Source: Candidatus Allofournierella merdipullorum (lineage in GTDB: Bacteria; Bacillota; Clostridia; Oscillospirales; Ruminococcaceae). Taken from it: 46,626 bases of DNA. The translations under genes and the position numbers were made by a program. The DNA lies in NCBI GenBank assembly GCA_019116345.1, contig DXBV01000115.1, positions 1-46,626 of the forward strand, in the 5' to 3' direction. This document shows, in pieces, positions 17,702 to 24,784 of this stretch (position 1 is its first letter; every line of letters starts with the position of its first letter). The notes under the pieces are model-generated. The model ran no database searches. It was not told the DNA's origin and was given only the letters and a program-made list of their open reading frames with translations.

Positions 17702-18625
17702 TTACAGTTTTTCGATGACCCGCAGCTTTGCGGAGCGGCTGCGGCGGTTATTCTCCAGCTCATCGGGCGCGGCCTCGATGGGCTTGCGGGTAATGAGCTT
17801 GGCTTTTGCTTTGCCGCCGCACACGCACACCGGATATTCCGGGGGACAGGTGCAGGCGGTGGCCCACTGGCGGAAGCGGTTCTTCACCAGCCGATCTTCC
17901 AGGGAGTGGAAGGTGATGATGGCGAAGCGTCCGCCGGGGGCCAGCAGATCAAAAATCTCGTCCAGGCCTTCGCTCAAAGCGTCCATCTCGCCGTTCACCG
18001 CGATGCGGATGGCCTGGAAGCTTCGGCGGGAGGGGTTTTTGTCCTTGCGGCGCACCGCCGGGGGCAGCGCCGAGGCGATGGCGTCGGCCAGTTCCAGGGT
18101 GGTGGCGAAGGGTTTCTGTTCCCGCTGGCGGACGATGCGGCCGGCGATGGCCCAGGCGTAAGGTTCCTCGCCGTATTCCCGCAGGATGCGGGCCAGTTCC
18201 TCCCGGCTTTCGCTGTTCACCAGGTCCGCGGCGGTGGGGCCCGACTGGCTCATGCGCATATCCAGCGGCGCGTCCTGCCGGTAGGAGAAGCCCCGCTCGC
18301 CGTCGTCCAGCTGGTGGGAAGAGACCCCCAGGTCCAGCAGCGCGCCGTTGATGGCGGTCACACCCAGGTCGGCCAGCGCGCGGCGGGCGAAACGGAAGTT
18401 CGTCCTCACCACCGTGGCGGGCAGGCCCTTAAGTCTCTCGGTGGCGGCTGCCACCGCATCCGGGTCCTGGTCCAGGCTGATGAGGCGCCCGGTGGTCAGG
18501 CGCCGGGCGATCTCGCTGGAGTGCCCGCCGCCGCCGGCCGTGCCGTCAAGATAAGTTCCCGCGGGGTCGATGGCAAGGCCCTCCAGGCACTCGTTCAAAA
18601 GCACCGGCACATGACTGAATTCCAT
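17702..18625 (-). CDS. rsmH: RsmH, 16S rRNA (cytosine-1402-N4)-methyltransferase
   Basis: SAM-dependent methyltransferase (MraW) that N4-methylates C1402 in the ribosomal P site. 307 residues, normal length. It opens with the conserved FSHVPVLLNECLEGL. SAM-binding elements include YLDGTAGGGGHS and LISLDQDPDA; QSGPTAADLVN and FAIITFHSLEDR are further family marks. Of two close in-frame ATGs the one at 18625 is chosen, since AAAGGGGG is 9 bases upstream of it and directly abuts the ATG at 18634. It follows mraZ by 35 bases, the standard dcw order. Confidence 0.97.
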   Translation of the reverse strand: MEFSHVPVLLNECLEGLAIDPAGTYLDGTAGGGGHSSEIARRLTTGRLISLDQDPDAVAAATERLKGLPATVVRTNFRFARRALADLGVTAINGALLDLGVSSHQLDDGERGFSYRQDAPLDMRMSQSGPTAADLVNSESREELARILREYGEEPYAWAIAGRIVRQREQKPFATTLELADAIASALPPAVRRKDKNPSRRSFQAIRIAVNGEMDALSEGLDEIFDLLAPGGRFAIITFHSLEDRLVKNRFRQWATACTCPPEYPVCVCGGKAKAKLITRKPIEAAPDELENNRRSRSAKLRVIEKL

Positions 18626-18660
18626 GCCTGCCATCCCCCTTTCGGTCGTGTTTCAAAGAA

Positions 18661-19080
18661 TCAGAAGTCCAGTTCCTCCATGGCCGCCTCGATGTCGGCG
18701 CCGGAGAGGCTCTGCTGTTTGCGCTGCCAGGCGGCGGTGTCCCAGATCTCGGCGTAATTGCCCACGCCGATGACCGTGACCTCCTTCTGCAGCCCCGCGT
18801 GGGTGCGCAGCGCGGATTCCAGCAGGATGCGGCCCTGCTTGTCCGGCGTGACTTCCTGGGCCGCGGCGAAAAGGAAGCGCTGGATGTCCCGCGTTTTGAC
18901 CATGCTCTTGGAGCGCAGGATGTCGGTGATGCGCTGCCATTCCGCCTCGGGGAAGGCCACCAGGCAGTCGTCCAGCCAGCGGGTGACCACGAACTGCCTG
19001 CCCATCTTCTCGCGGAACTTTGCGGGGAAGTTCAGACGGCCCTTTTCGTCGATGGTGTAGTTGTATTCGCCCATCAGCAT
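18661..19080 (-). CDS. mraZ: MraZ, dcw operon transcriptional regulator
   Basis: Ring-forming AbrB-fold DNA-binding protein that represses its own dcw operon by binding GTGGG-type repeats. 139 residues made of two SpoVT/AbrB-like halves. Family marks: MGEYNYTIDEKGRLNFPAKF near the N-terminus, then DKQGRILLE in the second half. The start is ATG 19080, with GGGGGCGG 5 bases upstream; a second ATG at 19074 is possible. It is the first gene of the operon, and its probable operator lies 45-70 bases upstream. Confidence 0.95.
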   Translation of the reverse strand: MLMGEYNYTIDEKGRLNFPAKFREKMGRQFVVTRWLDDCLVAFPEAEWQRITDILRSKSMVKTRDIQRFLFAAAQEVTPDKQGRILLESALRTHAGLQKEVTVIGVGNYAEIWDTAAWQRKQQSLSGADIEAAMEELDF

Positions 19081-19124
19081 TTTGGCCGCCCCCTTCCGGG
19101 AAGAACAGGCGGCGGAGAGCCATT

Positions 19125-19150
19125 CCCCACTTTGACCCACTCTTACCCAC
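19125..19150 (-). promoter_or_regulatory. MraZ box: three GTGGG repeats
   Basis: On the minus strand three hexamers, GTGGGT (19145-19150), GTGGGT (19135-19140) and GTGGGG (19125-19130), repeat every 10 bases with 4-base spacers. This is the known MraZ operator pattern. They start about 12 bases downstream of the -10 box, so bound MraZ would block initiation or early elongation. Confidence 0.9.
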
Positions 19151-19161
19151 TTTTGATTACA

Positions 19162-19190
19162 ATTATACGGGATAAGGCCCCAAAATGCAA
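19162..19190 (-). promoter_or_regulatory. sigma-A promoter of the dcw operon
   Basis: TTGCAT (19185-19190), a 17-base spacer and a perfect TATAAT (19162-19167) on the minus strand. It lies directly upstream of the MraZ boxes. The expected transcription start is near 19155. Confidence 0.8.
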
Positions 19191-19254
19191 GATGCGGGAC
19201 GTAGAAATACAGGGCGTTTGCGCCGGATTTTTGGGCGTTGTTTTGGCGAAAGGT

Positions 19255-19293
19255 ACAAAAAAACGGGCCGTGAACAAAGGTTCACGGCCCGTT
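19255..19293 (-). terminator. intrinsic terminator after the uvrC-rsmD operon
   Basis: A perfect 14-bp stem (19262-19275 with 19280-19293), AAAG loop on the plus strand, and a run of T residues on the minus strand. It follows the coiled-coil gene and insulates the dcw promoter downstream. Confidence 0.92.
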
Positions 19294-19322
19294 GGGCGAT
19301 ATGGGAGAAAAACGGCGGAAAA

Positions 19323-19781
19323 TCAGCCGTTTTTGGCGCTCTGGCGCAGGTTGGCGCGCACGGTCTTGACCTCGGCGGCGCTGCGGGCCAGCTGCTCCTC
19401 GGTGGTGCGCAGCATGTTCTCGCAGTAGTCGGTGACGGTGGTGCGCATGGTGCGCGCCTGGGTCTGGGCGGAGGAGACGATCTCGGCGGCGCGCTGCTGG
19501 GCGGCCTTGACCACTTCCTGCTCGCTCACCAGCACCCGGGCGCGGTCCTCGGCCTTTTTCACGATGGCCTCGGCCTCGCGCTTGGCGTCGGCCACAATCT
19601 CGGCCCGGTCGTTCACGATGGCCTTGGCCTGGCGGATCTCGGTGGGCAGATTGAGGCGCACCTCGTCGATGATGTCCTGCATGCGGTCGGCGTCCACGAC
19701 CCGCTTGCCGCCCGCGAAGGGCAGGCCGGTGGCTTCCTCCAGCATCTCTTCCATCATATTCAGCAATTCATCGATGTTCAT
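19323..19781 (-). CDS. coiled-coil protein of unknown function, translationally coupled to rsmD
   Basis: 152-residue hydrophilic protein, almost entirely predicted coiled coil from about residue 45, rich in Ala, Glu, Arg and Val. It has no signal peptide, no membrane helix and no Walker motif. An Asp/Glu/Met-rich start (MNIDELLNMMEEMLEE) precedes the coil. Such genes near rsmD in Clostridia are often labelled ATPase or DivIVA-like; the sequence gives a DivIVA-type coil at most, and nothing to support ATPase activity. Its ATG overlaps the rsmD stop in an ATGA arrangement, so the two are probably made in a fixed ratio. It is the last gene before a strong terminator. Confidence 0.75.
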   Translation of the reverse strand: MNIDELLNMMEEMLEEATGLPFAGGKRVVDADRMQDIIDEVRLNLPTEIRQAKAIVNDRAEIVADAKREAEAIVKKAEDRARVLVSEQEVVKAAQQRAAEIVSSAQTQARTMRTTVTDYCENMLRTTEEQLARSAAEVKTVRANLRQSAKNG

Positions 19782-20326
19782 TCCGCTCGCTCCTTTTCAT
19801 AACGGGTCACCAGCACCTTGCCGTACCGGTATTGTTTTTTCTTGTGCAGACCGCCGCACTCGTCCGGCAGGTCGGCAGCCAGCTCGCTCTCGCAGAGCAC
19901 GGTGCCGCCGGGCGCGGTCACCTTCGCCACCGCCGGCAGGATGGCCGCCAGGGTGCCGTGGTGATAGGGCGGGTCCAGCAGCACGATGTGGAAGGTATCC
20001 CTGGTGGCGGCAAGGAAGCTCTCCGCCTCGCCCTGGGCCACACGGCACCGGTCGAACACGCCCGCCGCCTTGCAGTTGCGGGTGATGATCTCCACCGCGC
20101 GGCGGTCACGGTCCAGAAAGACGCAGCCGGCGGCGCCGCGGCTGATGGCCTCGATGCCCAGCTGGCCGCTGCCGGCGAACAGGTCCAGCACCCGCGCGCC
20201 GGGCAGGCTGAACTGCAATGCGCTGAACATGGCCTCCTTCACCCGGTCAATGGTGGGCCGGGTGACTTCCTCCCCGGGCAGCGTTTCCAATTTTGTTCCC
20301 CGGGCATCTCCGGCGATCACGCGCAT
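19778..20326 (-). CDS. rsmD: RsmD, 16S rRNA (guanine-966-N2)-methyltransferase
   Basis: SAM-dependent methyltransferase acting on G966 of 16S rRNA. 182 residues, typical. MRVIAGDARGTKL opens the protein, RPTIDRVKEAMF is the conserved N-terminal segment, LDLFAGSGQLGIEA is SAM motif I and LLDPPY is the catalytic motif IV. It lies 46 bases after uvrC and its stop overlaps the start of the coiled-coil gene. The common Firmicutes neighbour coaD is not here. Confidence 0.95.
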   Translation of the reverse strand: MRVIAGDARGTKLETLPGEEVTRPTIDRVKEAMFSALQFSLPGARVLDLFAGSGQLGIEAISRGAAGCVFLDRDRRAVEIITRNCKAAGVFDRCRVAQGEAESFLAATRDTFHIVLLDPPYHHGTLAAILPAVAKVTAPGGTVLCESELAADLPDECGGLHKKKQYRYGKVLVTRYEKERAE

Positions 20327-20372
20327 ATCCTTCCCTGCCTTTCACGGCGCGGCCGCTGGGCCGCGCTTGAGT

Positions 20373-22238
20373 TTATGGTTCATTATCCCCTGTTCCGGGG
20401 GCTTTGTCAAGGGCCGCGCCGCCGCGGAACCAGTCGAAGATGCGCCGGGCGGCGGCCGCGCCCACGCCCTTTGCCTGTTCCAGTTCCTCGGCGGAAGCCT
20501 CCCGCACCGCCGTCACCGTTTTGAAGTGGACCAGCAGCGCCTTTGCGGTGGCCGGGCCCACGCCGGGGATGGCGGTGAGGCTGGAAGCGTAGGACTTTTT
20601 CTTCTGGCTGGCCCGCTGGTACTCAATGGAGAAGCGGTGCACTTCCTCCTGGATGTTGGACAGGAAGGTGAACACACCCCGGTGCATGCTGACGGCGATC
20701 TCGCCGCCGTCGGCGGTGACGATAGCCCGGGTGCGGTGGTGGTCGTCCTTGACCATGCCGAAGAGGGGCACCGCCGCCAAAGCCGTGCCCGCCAGGGCGG
20801 CTTTCACCGCGCTCACCTGGCCCTTGCCGCCGTCCAGCAGGATGAGGTCTGGCAGCACGCCGAACTGGCCTGCCGCCCCCTTCTCATACTCGCCCGCCCG
20901 CCGGGAGAGGGCCTCGGCCATGCTGGCGAAGTCGTCGGTGCCAAAGACCGTGCGCATCTTGAAGCGCCGGTAGCCGCTTTTCAGGGGCCGGCCGTCCTGG
21001 AACACCACCATGCCGCAGACGCTGGTGCCCTCACCCCAGTTGGAGATATCGTAGCTTTCGATGACGTGGGGCGGTTTTTCCAGGCCCAGCAGGGCGGCGG
21101 TCTCGTCCAGCAGGCGCTGGCCCCGGTCGGTGCGGCCGCTCTCCCGGGCAAGACGCTCCACGGCGTTGGTGTAGGCCATGGTCACCAGTTGGGCCACATC
21201 TCCCCGCTGGGGCACATAGAGCTGCGCCTTGGCGCCTCTCGTCTCGCCCAGCAGCTGTTCCAGGGCCTCGGCGGCCTCGGGCAGCGCGTCCACCGCGATG
21301 CGGCGGGGGATCTCGCCGCCGTAGAGATAGTAGCGGGGCAAAAATTCCTCCCGCAGGGCGTCCAGGTCGGTGCTGCCTTTAAAGACAAACTCCCGTTTGT
21401 CCGCAAGGCGGCCCTTGCGGTAGCGCAGGATGGCGGCGCAGCTGGAGGAGCCGGAGGCGGCGAAGGCCATCACGTCCATCTCCACCGTCTCGTCCACCAC
21501 CACTTTCTGGCCGGCGGAGACCTTTTCCACCGCAGCGATCTGGTCCCGCAGGAGGGCGGCCTGTTCGAAGTCCAGCCGTTCGGCGGCTTCCTCCATCCGG
21601 CGGCGCAAAACGGTCAGAATGTCCTTTTTGCCATGGCGGATGAGCTGGATGGCCCCCTTCACCGCCTCGTTATAGACCTCTTTGCTGATTTTGCCGCTGC
21701 AAAGCGCCATACACTTGCCGATGTGGGCGTTGAGGCAGGGGCGGCCCTTGCCGATGTCCTCGGGGAAGCGGCGGTTGCACCGGGGCAGCAGGAAGGAATC
21801 CTGGGCTGTTTCCACCATCTGCCGCACCGCAAAGCTGCTGGTGAAGGGGCCGATGTAGTCGGCCCCGTCATCGTCCTTCTGCAGCGCCGCCGAGATGCGG
21901 GGATACTCCCCTTTGGTTATCTTAACATAGCTGTAACCCTTGTCGTCCTTGAGCAGAATGTTATATTTGGGGGTGTGGGCCTTGATCTGGCTGGCCTCCA
22001 GCACCAGGGCCTCAAACTCGCTCTGGCAGACGATGACGTCGAAGGTGAAGGCGTGCTCGATCATCTGGGTGACCTTTGCGTCGTGGGGCACGCCCTCCCG
22101 GAAATACTGACTGACACGGGTGCGCAGCCGCTTGGCCTTGCCGATATAAATGATTTCGTCCCGCTTGTCCCGGATGATGTAGACTCCCGGCAGCAGCGGC
22201 AGCATTTTTGCCTTTTCGTACAGTTCGGCCTTGGTCAC
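20373..22238 (-). CDS. uvrC: UvrC, excinuclease ABC subunit C
   Basis: Dual-incision nuclease of nucleotide excision repair, acting with UvrB on damaged DNA. 621 residues: GIY-YIG nuclease domain at the N-terminus (PGVYIIRDK and IIYIGKAK), a UVR domain for UvrB binding (near EEAAERLDFEQAALLRDQI), the RNase H-like second nuclease (ESYDISNWGE and LILLDGGKGQ), and C-terminal helix-hairpin-helix repeats (IPGVGPATAKAL and AKGVGAAAARRI). The start is GTG 22236-22238, with AAAGGGGG 7-9 bases upstream. It has its own promoter and leads the uvrC-rsmD-coiled-coil operon. Confidence 0.96.
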   Translation of the reverse strand: MTKAELYEKAKMLPLLPGVYIIRDKRDEIIYIGKAKRLRTRVSQYFREGVPHDAKVTQMIEHAFTFDVIVCQSEFEALVLEASQIKAHTPKYNILLKDDKGYSYVKITKGEYPRISAALQKDDDGADYIGPFTSSFAVRQMVETAQDSFLLPRCNRRFPEDIGKGRPCLNAHIGKCMALCSGKISKEVYNEAVKGAIQLIRHGKKDILTVLRRRMEEAAERLDFEQAALLRDQIAAVEKVSAGQKVVVDETVEMDVMAFAASGSSSCAAILRYRKGRLADKREFVFKGSTDLDALREEFLPRYYLYGGEIPRRIAVDALPEAAEALEQLLGETRGAKAQLYVPQRGDVAQLVTMAYTNAVERLARESGRTDRGQRLLDETAALLGLEKPPHVIESYDISNWGEGTSVCGMVVFQDGRPLKSGYRRFKMRTVFGTDDFASMAEALSRRAGEYEKGAAGQFGVLPDLILLDGGKGQVSAVKAALAGTALAAVPLFGMVKDDHHRTRAIVTADGGEIAVSMHRGVFTFLSNIQEEVHRFSIEYQRASQKKKSYASSLTAIPGVGPATAKALLVHFKTVTAVREASAEELEQAKGVGAAAARRIFDWFRGGAALDKAPGTGDNEP

Positions 22239-22266
22239 GGCGTTGCGCCCCCTTTCGTCCGGCCTT

Positions 22267-22295
22267 ATTATATCCCGCCTTTGCGCCCTTTACAA
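22267..22295 (-). promoter_or_regulatory. sigma-A promoter for uvrC
   Basis: TTGTAA (22290-22295), a 17-base spacer and a perfect TATAAT (22267-22272) on the minus strand, about 30 bases before the uvrC start and after the ptsH terminator. No LexA-type SOS box is recognised beside it. Confidence 0.75.
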
Positions 22296-22311
22296 GGCGC
22301 GCAGGGAAAGG

Positions 22312-22339
22312 AAAAAGGGCGGAATGCTCCGCCCTTTTT
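22312..22339 (-). terminator. intrinsic terminator after ptsH
   Basis: A 12-bp stem (22312-22323 with 22328-22339) and 4-base loop. The A-rich and T-rich ends give a T run on the minus strand 22 bases after the ptsH stop. Symmetry would allow function in both directions. Confidence 0.85.
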
Positions 22340-22361
22340 TGTTTATGAATGAAAAAAGAAA

Positions 22362-22625
22362 TTACTCGGCAAAACCGGAGTTCACCAGAGCGATCAGGCC
22401 TTCCACAGCGTCCTGCTCGTCGGCGCCGTCGGCGATGATGCGGATGGTGGTGCCGCCCACGATGCCCAGGCTCAGAACGCCCAGCAGGCTCTTCGCGTTG
22501 ACGCGGCGCTCCTCCTTCTCGACCCAGATGGAGGACTTGTATTCGTTGGCCTTCTGGATGAAGAAAGTAGCCGGACGGGCATGCAGGCCAACCTGATTCT
22601 CAACGGTAACTTCTTTCACAAACAT
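22362..22625 (-). CDS. ptsH: HPr phosphocarrier protein
   Basis: Small phosphocarrier of the sugar phosphotransferase system, 87 residues. The active-site GLHARPA places His15 exactly where enzyme I phosphorylates it. Ser46 lies in AKSLLGVLSLGI and matches the HPr-kinase site used for carbon catabolite regulation in Gram-positives. With both residues present this is HPr rather than Crh, which lacks His15. The start is ATG 22625 with AGGAGTG upstream. It is alone, with its own promoter and terminator. The usual partner ptsI is not in the window. Confidence 0.95.
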   Translation of the reverse strand: MFVKEVTVENQVGLHARPATFFIQKANEYKSSIWVEKEERRVNAKSLLGVLSLGIVGGTTIRIIADGADEQDAVEGLIALVNSGFAE

Positions 22626-22670
22626 GGTTCATACACTCCTACTCAAAAAAGTTTGAACGGGTTTGATACT

Positions 22671-22699
22671 ATAATATCCCATTCATTGGCGCTTGTCGA
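22671..22699 (-). promoter_or_regulatory. sigma-A promoter for ptsH
   Basis: TCGACA (22694-22699), a 17-base spacer and TATTAT (22671-22676) on the minus strand, each 5 of 6 to consensus, 46 bases upstream of the ptsH start. Confidence 0.75.
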
Positions 22700-22839
22700 T
22701 AGCGTTCGGGAATTTTTGTCAGTTTGGCAAAAGGCGAAAATACCGGAAACGTTTCTTTGTGCATTTCATCCATTTAGTTTCCAACAATATGATGGGTTTG
22801 TTCCAAAAGTTTTAAACATAAATGGCAACGATTCCCAAA

Positions 22840-23562
22840 TCAACCTTTTTTGAACTCCTCGGGCAGCTTTTCGTACAAATCCGGGCGGCGCTGTTTTGTG
22901 CGCTCCAGACTCATCTTTGCCCGCCACGCGTCGATGTTGCCGTGGTGGCCGCTGAGCAGCACCTCGGGCACCTTGCGCCCCCGCCATTCCTCCGGACGGG
23001 TGTACTGGGGATATTCCAGCAGGCCGTTCCAGTGGCTCTCTTCCTGATAGCCCTGGGGCTCGGCCAGAACGCCGGGCTGCAGGCGCAGCACGCTGTCCGC
23101 CACCACAAGGGCCGCCAGCTCGCCGCCGGTGAGCACATAGTCGCCGATGGAGATTTCCCGGTCGGCCAGTTCCTCGATGACCCGCTCGTCCATGCCCTCG
23201 TAGTGGCCGCAGACCAGGATGAGGCCGTCCTGCTGCGCCAGCTCCTTGGCCATCTGCTCGGTGTAGGGCTGGCCGGCGGCGGTCATGAACACGATATGCG
23301 GCCGGGGGCGGCCCTGCTCCTCGAACTGGGCCAGAATGGCCTGGCAGCAGTCGTAGATGGGCTGGGCGTTCATCACCATGCCGCAGCCGCCGCCGTAGGG
23401 GTAGTCGTCCACCTGTTTCTGGCGGTTGAGGGTGTAGTCCCGGATCTGGTGGCAGTGGGTCTCGATGAGGCCCTTGCGTGCCGCACGGCCCAGAATGCTC
23501 TCGTCCAGCACCTGCTGGCACATATCCGGAAAAAGAGTTGCGATGTCGATGCGCATGCTCAT
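22840..23562 (-). CDS. trmD: TrmD, tRNA (guanine-37-N1)-methyltransferase
   Basis: SPOUT-class methyltransferase that makes m1G37 in tRNAs and so prevents frameshifting. 240 residues, typical. MRIDIATLFPDM begins the fold, DDYPYGGGCGMVMNAQPI is the conserved substrate segment, and the trefoil-knot SAM site includes LVCGHYEGMDERV and SIGDYVLTGGELA. The first ATG (23562) overlaps the rimM stop as ATGA; an in-frame ATG two codons later is possible. The rplS gene that normally follows is absent, and a 214-base gap leads to ptsH. Confidence 0.96.
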   Translation of the reverse strand: MSMRIDIATLFPDMCQQVLDESILGRAARKGLIETHCHQIRDYTLNRQKQVDDYPYGGGCGMVMNAQPIYDCCQAILAQFEEQGRPRPHIVFMTAAGQPYTEQMAKELAQQDGLILVCGHYEGMDERVIEELADREISIGDYVLTGGELAALVVADSVLRLQPGVLAEPQGYQEESHWNGLLEYPQYTRPEEWRGRKVPEVLLSGHHGNIDAWRAKMSLERTKQRRPDLYEKLPEEFKKG

Positions 23563-24089
23563 GGGCGGTCTCCGTTCTCGGCCTCGGTGAACATGCCGGG
23601 GATGGGCTCCACCAGCACACGGCCGTTTTCCAGGTCAACCTGCTTCAAGAAGGGCTTCACCGCCGGGAACAGGGTCTCGGCGCCGTTTTCGTCCCGCACG
23701 GTGTAGATGTCCTGGGCGGCGGGATGGGTGACGGAAGTGATGGTGCCGTAGACCCGGCCGCTGGCGGCGTCCACCACCGGCAGGCCCAGCAAGTCGGCTT
23801 TGAAGTAATGCCCCTTGGGCAGTTTCGCCTCGGCGCGGGCAATATAGAACACGGTGCCCACCAGCTCCCGGGCGGTCTCGGGGTCATGGACGCCTTCCAG
23901 CGTGAGCAGGGCCATGTTCTTGTGGGGACGCACTTTCACAAGGCCGATGGGGTTTTGCCCCTGCGGCCCGCGGTACAGGCGGGAAAAACCCGCCAGAAAG
24001 GCGGCGCTGTCGCACCAGAGCTCCACCTTCACCTCGCCGGCGATGCCGTGGGTGGTGACCGCCTTGCAGGCTTCGAGATATTCTTGCAT
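23559..24089 (-). CDS. rimM: RimM, 16S rRNA processing/30S maturation factor
   Basis: Binds ribosomal protein S19 and helps mature the 30S head. 176 residues: an N-terminal RimM domain (starting near YLEACKAVTTHGIAGEVKVE) and a C-terminal PRC-barrel-like domain (YFKADLLGLPVV to ILVEPIPGMF-like end). The start is ATG 24089 with AAGGGGGTAT upstream. It is translationally coupled to trmD. An intrinsic terminator lies just upstream (24105-24143) and no promoter is seen after it, so expression probably depends on read-through from the ylxM promoter. Confidence 0.94.
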   Translation of the reverse strand: MQEYLEACKAVTTHGIAGEVKVELWCDSAAFLAGFSRLYRGPQGQNPIGLVKVRPHKNMALLTLEGVHDPETARELVGTVFYIARAEAKLPKGHYFKADLLGLPVVDAASGRVYGTITSVTHPAAQDIYTVRDENGAETLFPAVKPFLKQVDLENGRVLVEPIPGMFTEAENGDRP

Positions 24090-24104
24090 GAGGATACCCC
24101 CTTA

Positions 24105-24143
24105 AAACTGAAAAACAGGGCCCTTCGAGACAAAGGGCCCTGT
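24105..24143 (-). terminator. intra-operonic intrinsic terminator between khpA and rimM
   Basis: A perfect 11-bp GC-rich stem (24115-24125 with 24133-24143) with a 7-base loop is followed on the minus strand by TTTTTCAGTTTT. It lies 15-25 bases before the rimM start codon. Confidence 0.85.
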
Positions 24144-24168
24144 CGGTTTTGTGCCTGGGTGCAGCCGG

Positions 24169-24402
24169 TCAGTCGATCTCGACCAGGACCTTCTGCCCCT
24201 TGCGGACGGCGGCGGCGCGCATCACAACGCGGATCGCCTTTGCAATACGCCCCTGTTTGCCGATCACACGGCCCATGTCGCCTTCGGCCACGCTCAGGTG
24301 GTAGACGACAGTGCCGTCCTCACGGGGATCGTCCACGGTGACGGTCACCGCGTCGGGCTCATCCACCAGTCCCCGGGCCACAGCAAGCAGCAACTCCTGC
24401 AT
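24169..24402 (-). CDS. khpA: KhpA, KH-domain RNA-binding protein
   Basis: 77-residue single KH-domain protein that binds RNA and in Gram-positives partners KhpB (Jag). The KH GxxG loop is GKQG in GDMGRVIGKQGRIAKAIR. The start is set at ATG 24402 (MQELLLAVARGLVD) because GGAGG lies 8 bases upstream and the family begins this way; the ATG at 24417 has no ribosome binding site. It lies 21 bases after rpsP, its usual place. Confidence 0.92.
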   Translation of the reverse strand: MQELLLAVARGLVDEPDAVTVTVDDPREDGTVVYHLSVAEGDMGRVIGKQGRIAKAIRVVMRAAAVRKGQKVLVEID

Positions 24403-24423
24403 TTTGACGTCCTCCATTGCCTG

Positions 24424-24666
24424 TTACAGAATCTCGGACTTCTTCAGCAGGACGCGCACCGTGTCGGTGGGCTGAGCGCCGTTGGCGATCCACTTCTTGG
24501 CCTTCTCAGCGTCGATGTTGATCACAGAGGGCTCTTTGGTGGGATCGTAGTAGCCGATCTCCTCGATAAAGCGGCCATCGCGGGGGAAGCGGCTATCCGC
24601 CACCACAACACGATAGAACGGAGCCTTCTTGGCGCCCATGCGGCGCAGTCTGATTTTGACAGCCAT
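24424..24666 (-). CDS. rpsP: 30S ribosomal protein S16
   Basis: 80-residue S16, needed for 30S assembly. The start [19 protein letters not shown] and [18 protein letters not shown] are diagnostic. ATG 24666 is preceded by GGAGGTGA at ideal spacing; the longer frame to 24675 adds three codons inside that site. It sits between ffh and khpA. A large hairpin lies in the 118-base gap upstream. Confidence 0.97.
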   Translation of the reverse strand: MAVKIRLRRMGAKKAPFYRVVVADSRFPRDGRFIEEIGYYDPTKEPSVINIDAEKAKKWIANGAQPTDTVRVLLKKSEIL

Positions 24667-24718
24667 TCCTGTCACCTCCTGTTAAAATTGGGGCCCATTG
24701 GCTGGGCGTTTATTCTAT

Positions 24719-24764
24719 AAAACCCCGGCCCCAGGCAAAACGCCCGCTGGGCCCCAGAGGTTTT
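24719..24764 (-). promoter_or_regulatory. hairpin upstream of rpsP, possible attenuator
   Basis: The ends pair as an 8-bp stem (24719-24726 with 24757-24764, one G-T pair). A second GC-rich inner helix with one mismatch lies inside. Four T residues follow on the minus strand, then about 50 bases to the S16 start. It could be a leaky terminator or a regulatory leader between ffh and rpsP. Confidence 0.45.
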
Positions 24765-24784
24765 ATCAAATTGGGAAGGGCCTT

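Noticed and set aside
14627..18757. A 1376-codon plus-strand open frame across the PBP, ftsL and rsmH
   Set aside because: Composition is the mirror of the real minus-strand genes, rich in His, Gln, Gly and Val, with no recognisable domain.
18653..19150. Alternative 165-codon minus-strand frame over mraZ
   Set aside because: It overlaps mraZ in another frame, lacks motifs and is rich in Gly, Arg, His and Pro; mraZ itself has clear family signatures.
22744..22762. cre-like palindrome near ptsH for CcpA control
   Set aside because: The AAACGTTT core matches, but the outer bases of the cre consensus do not.
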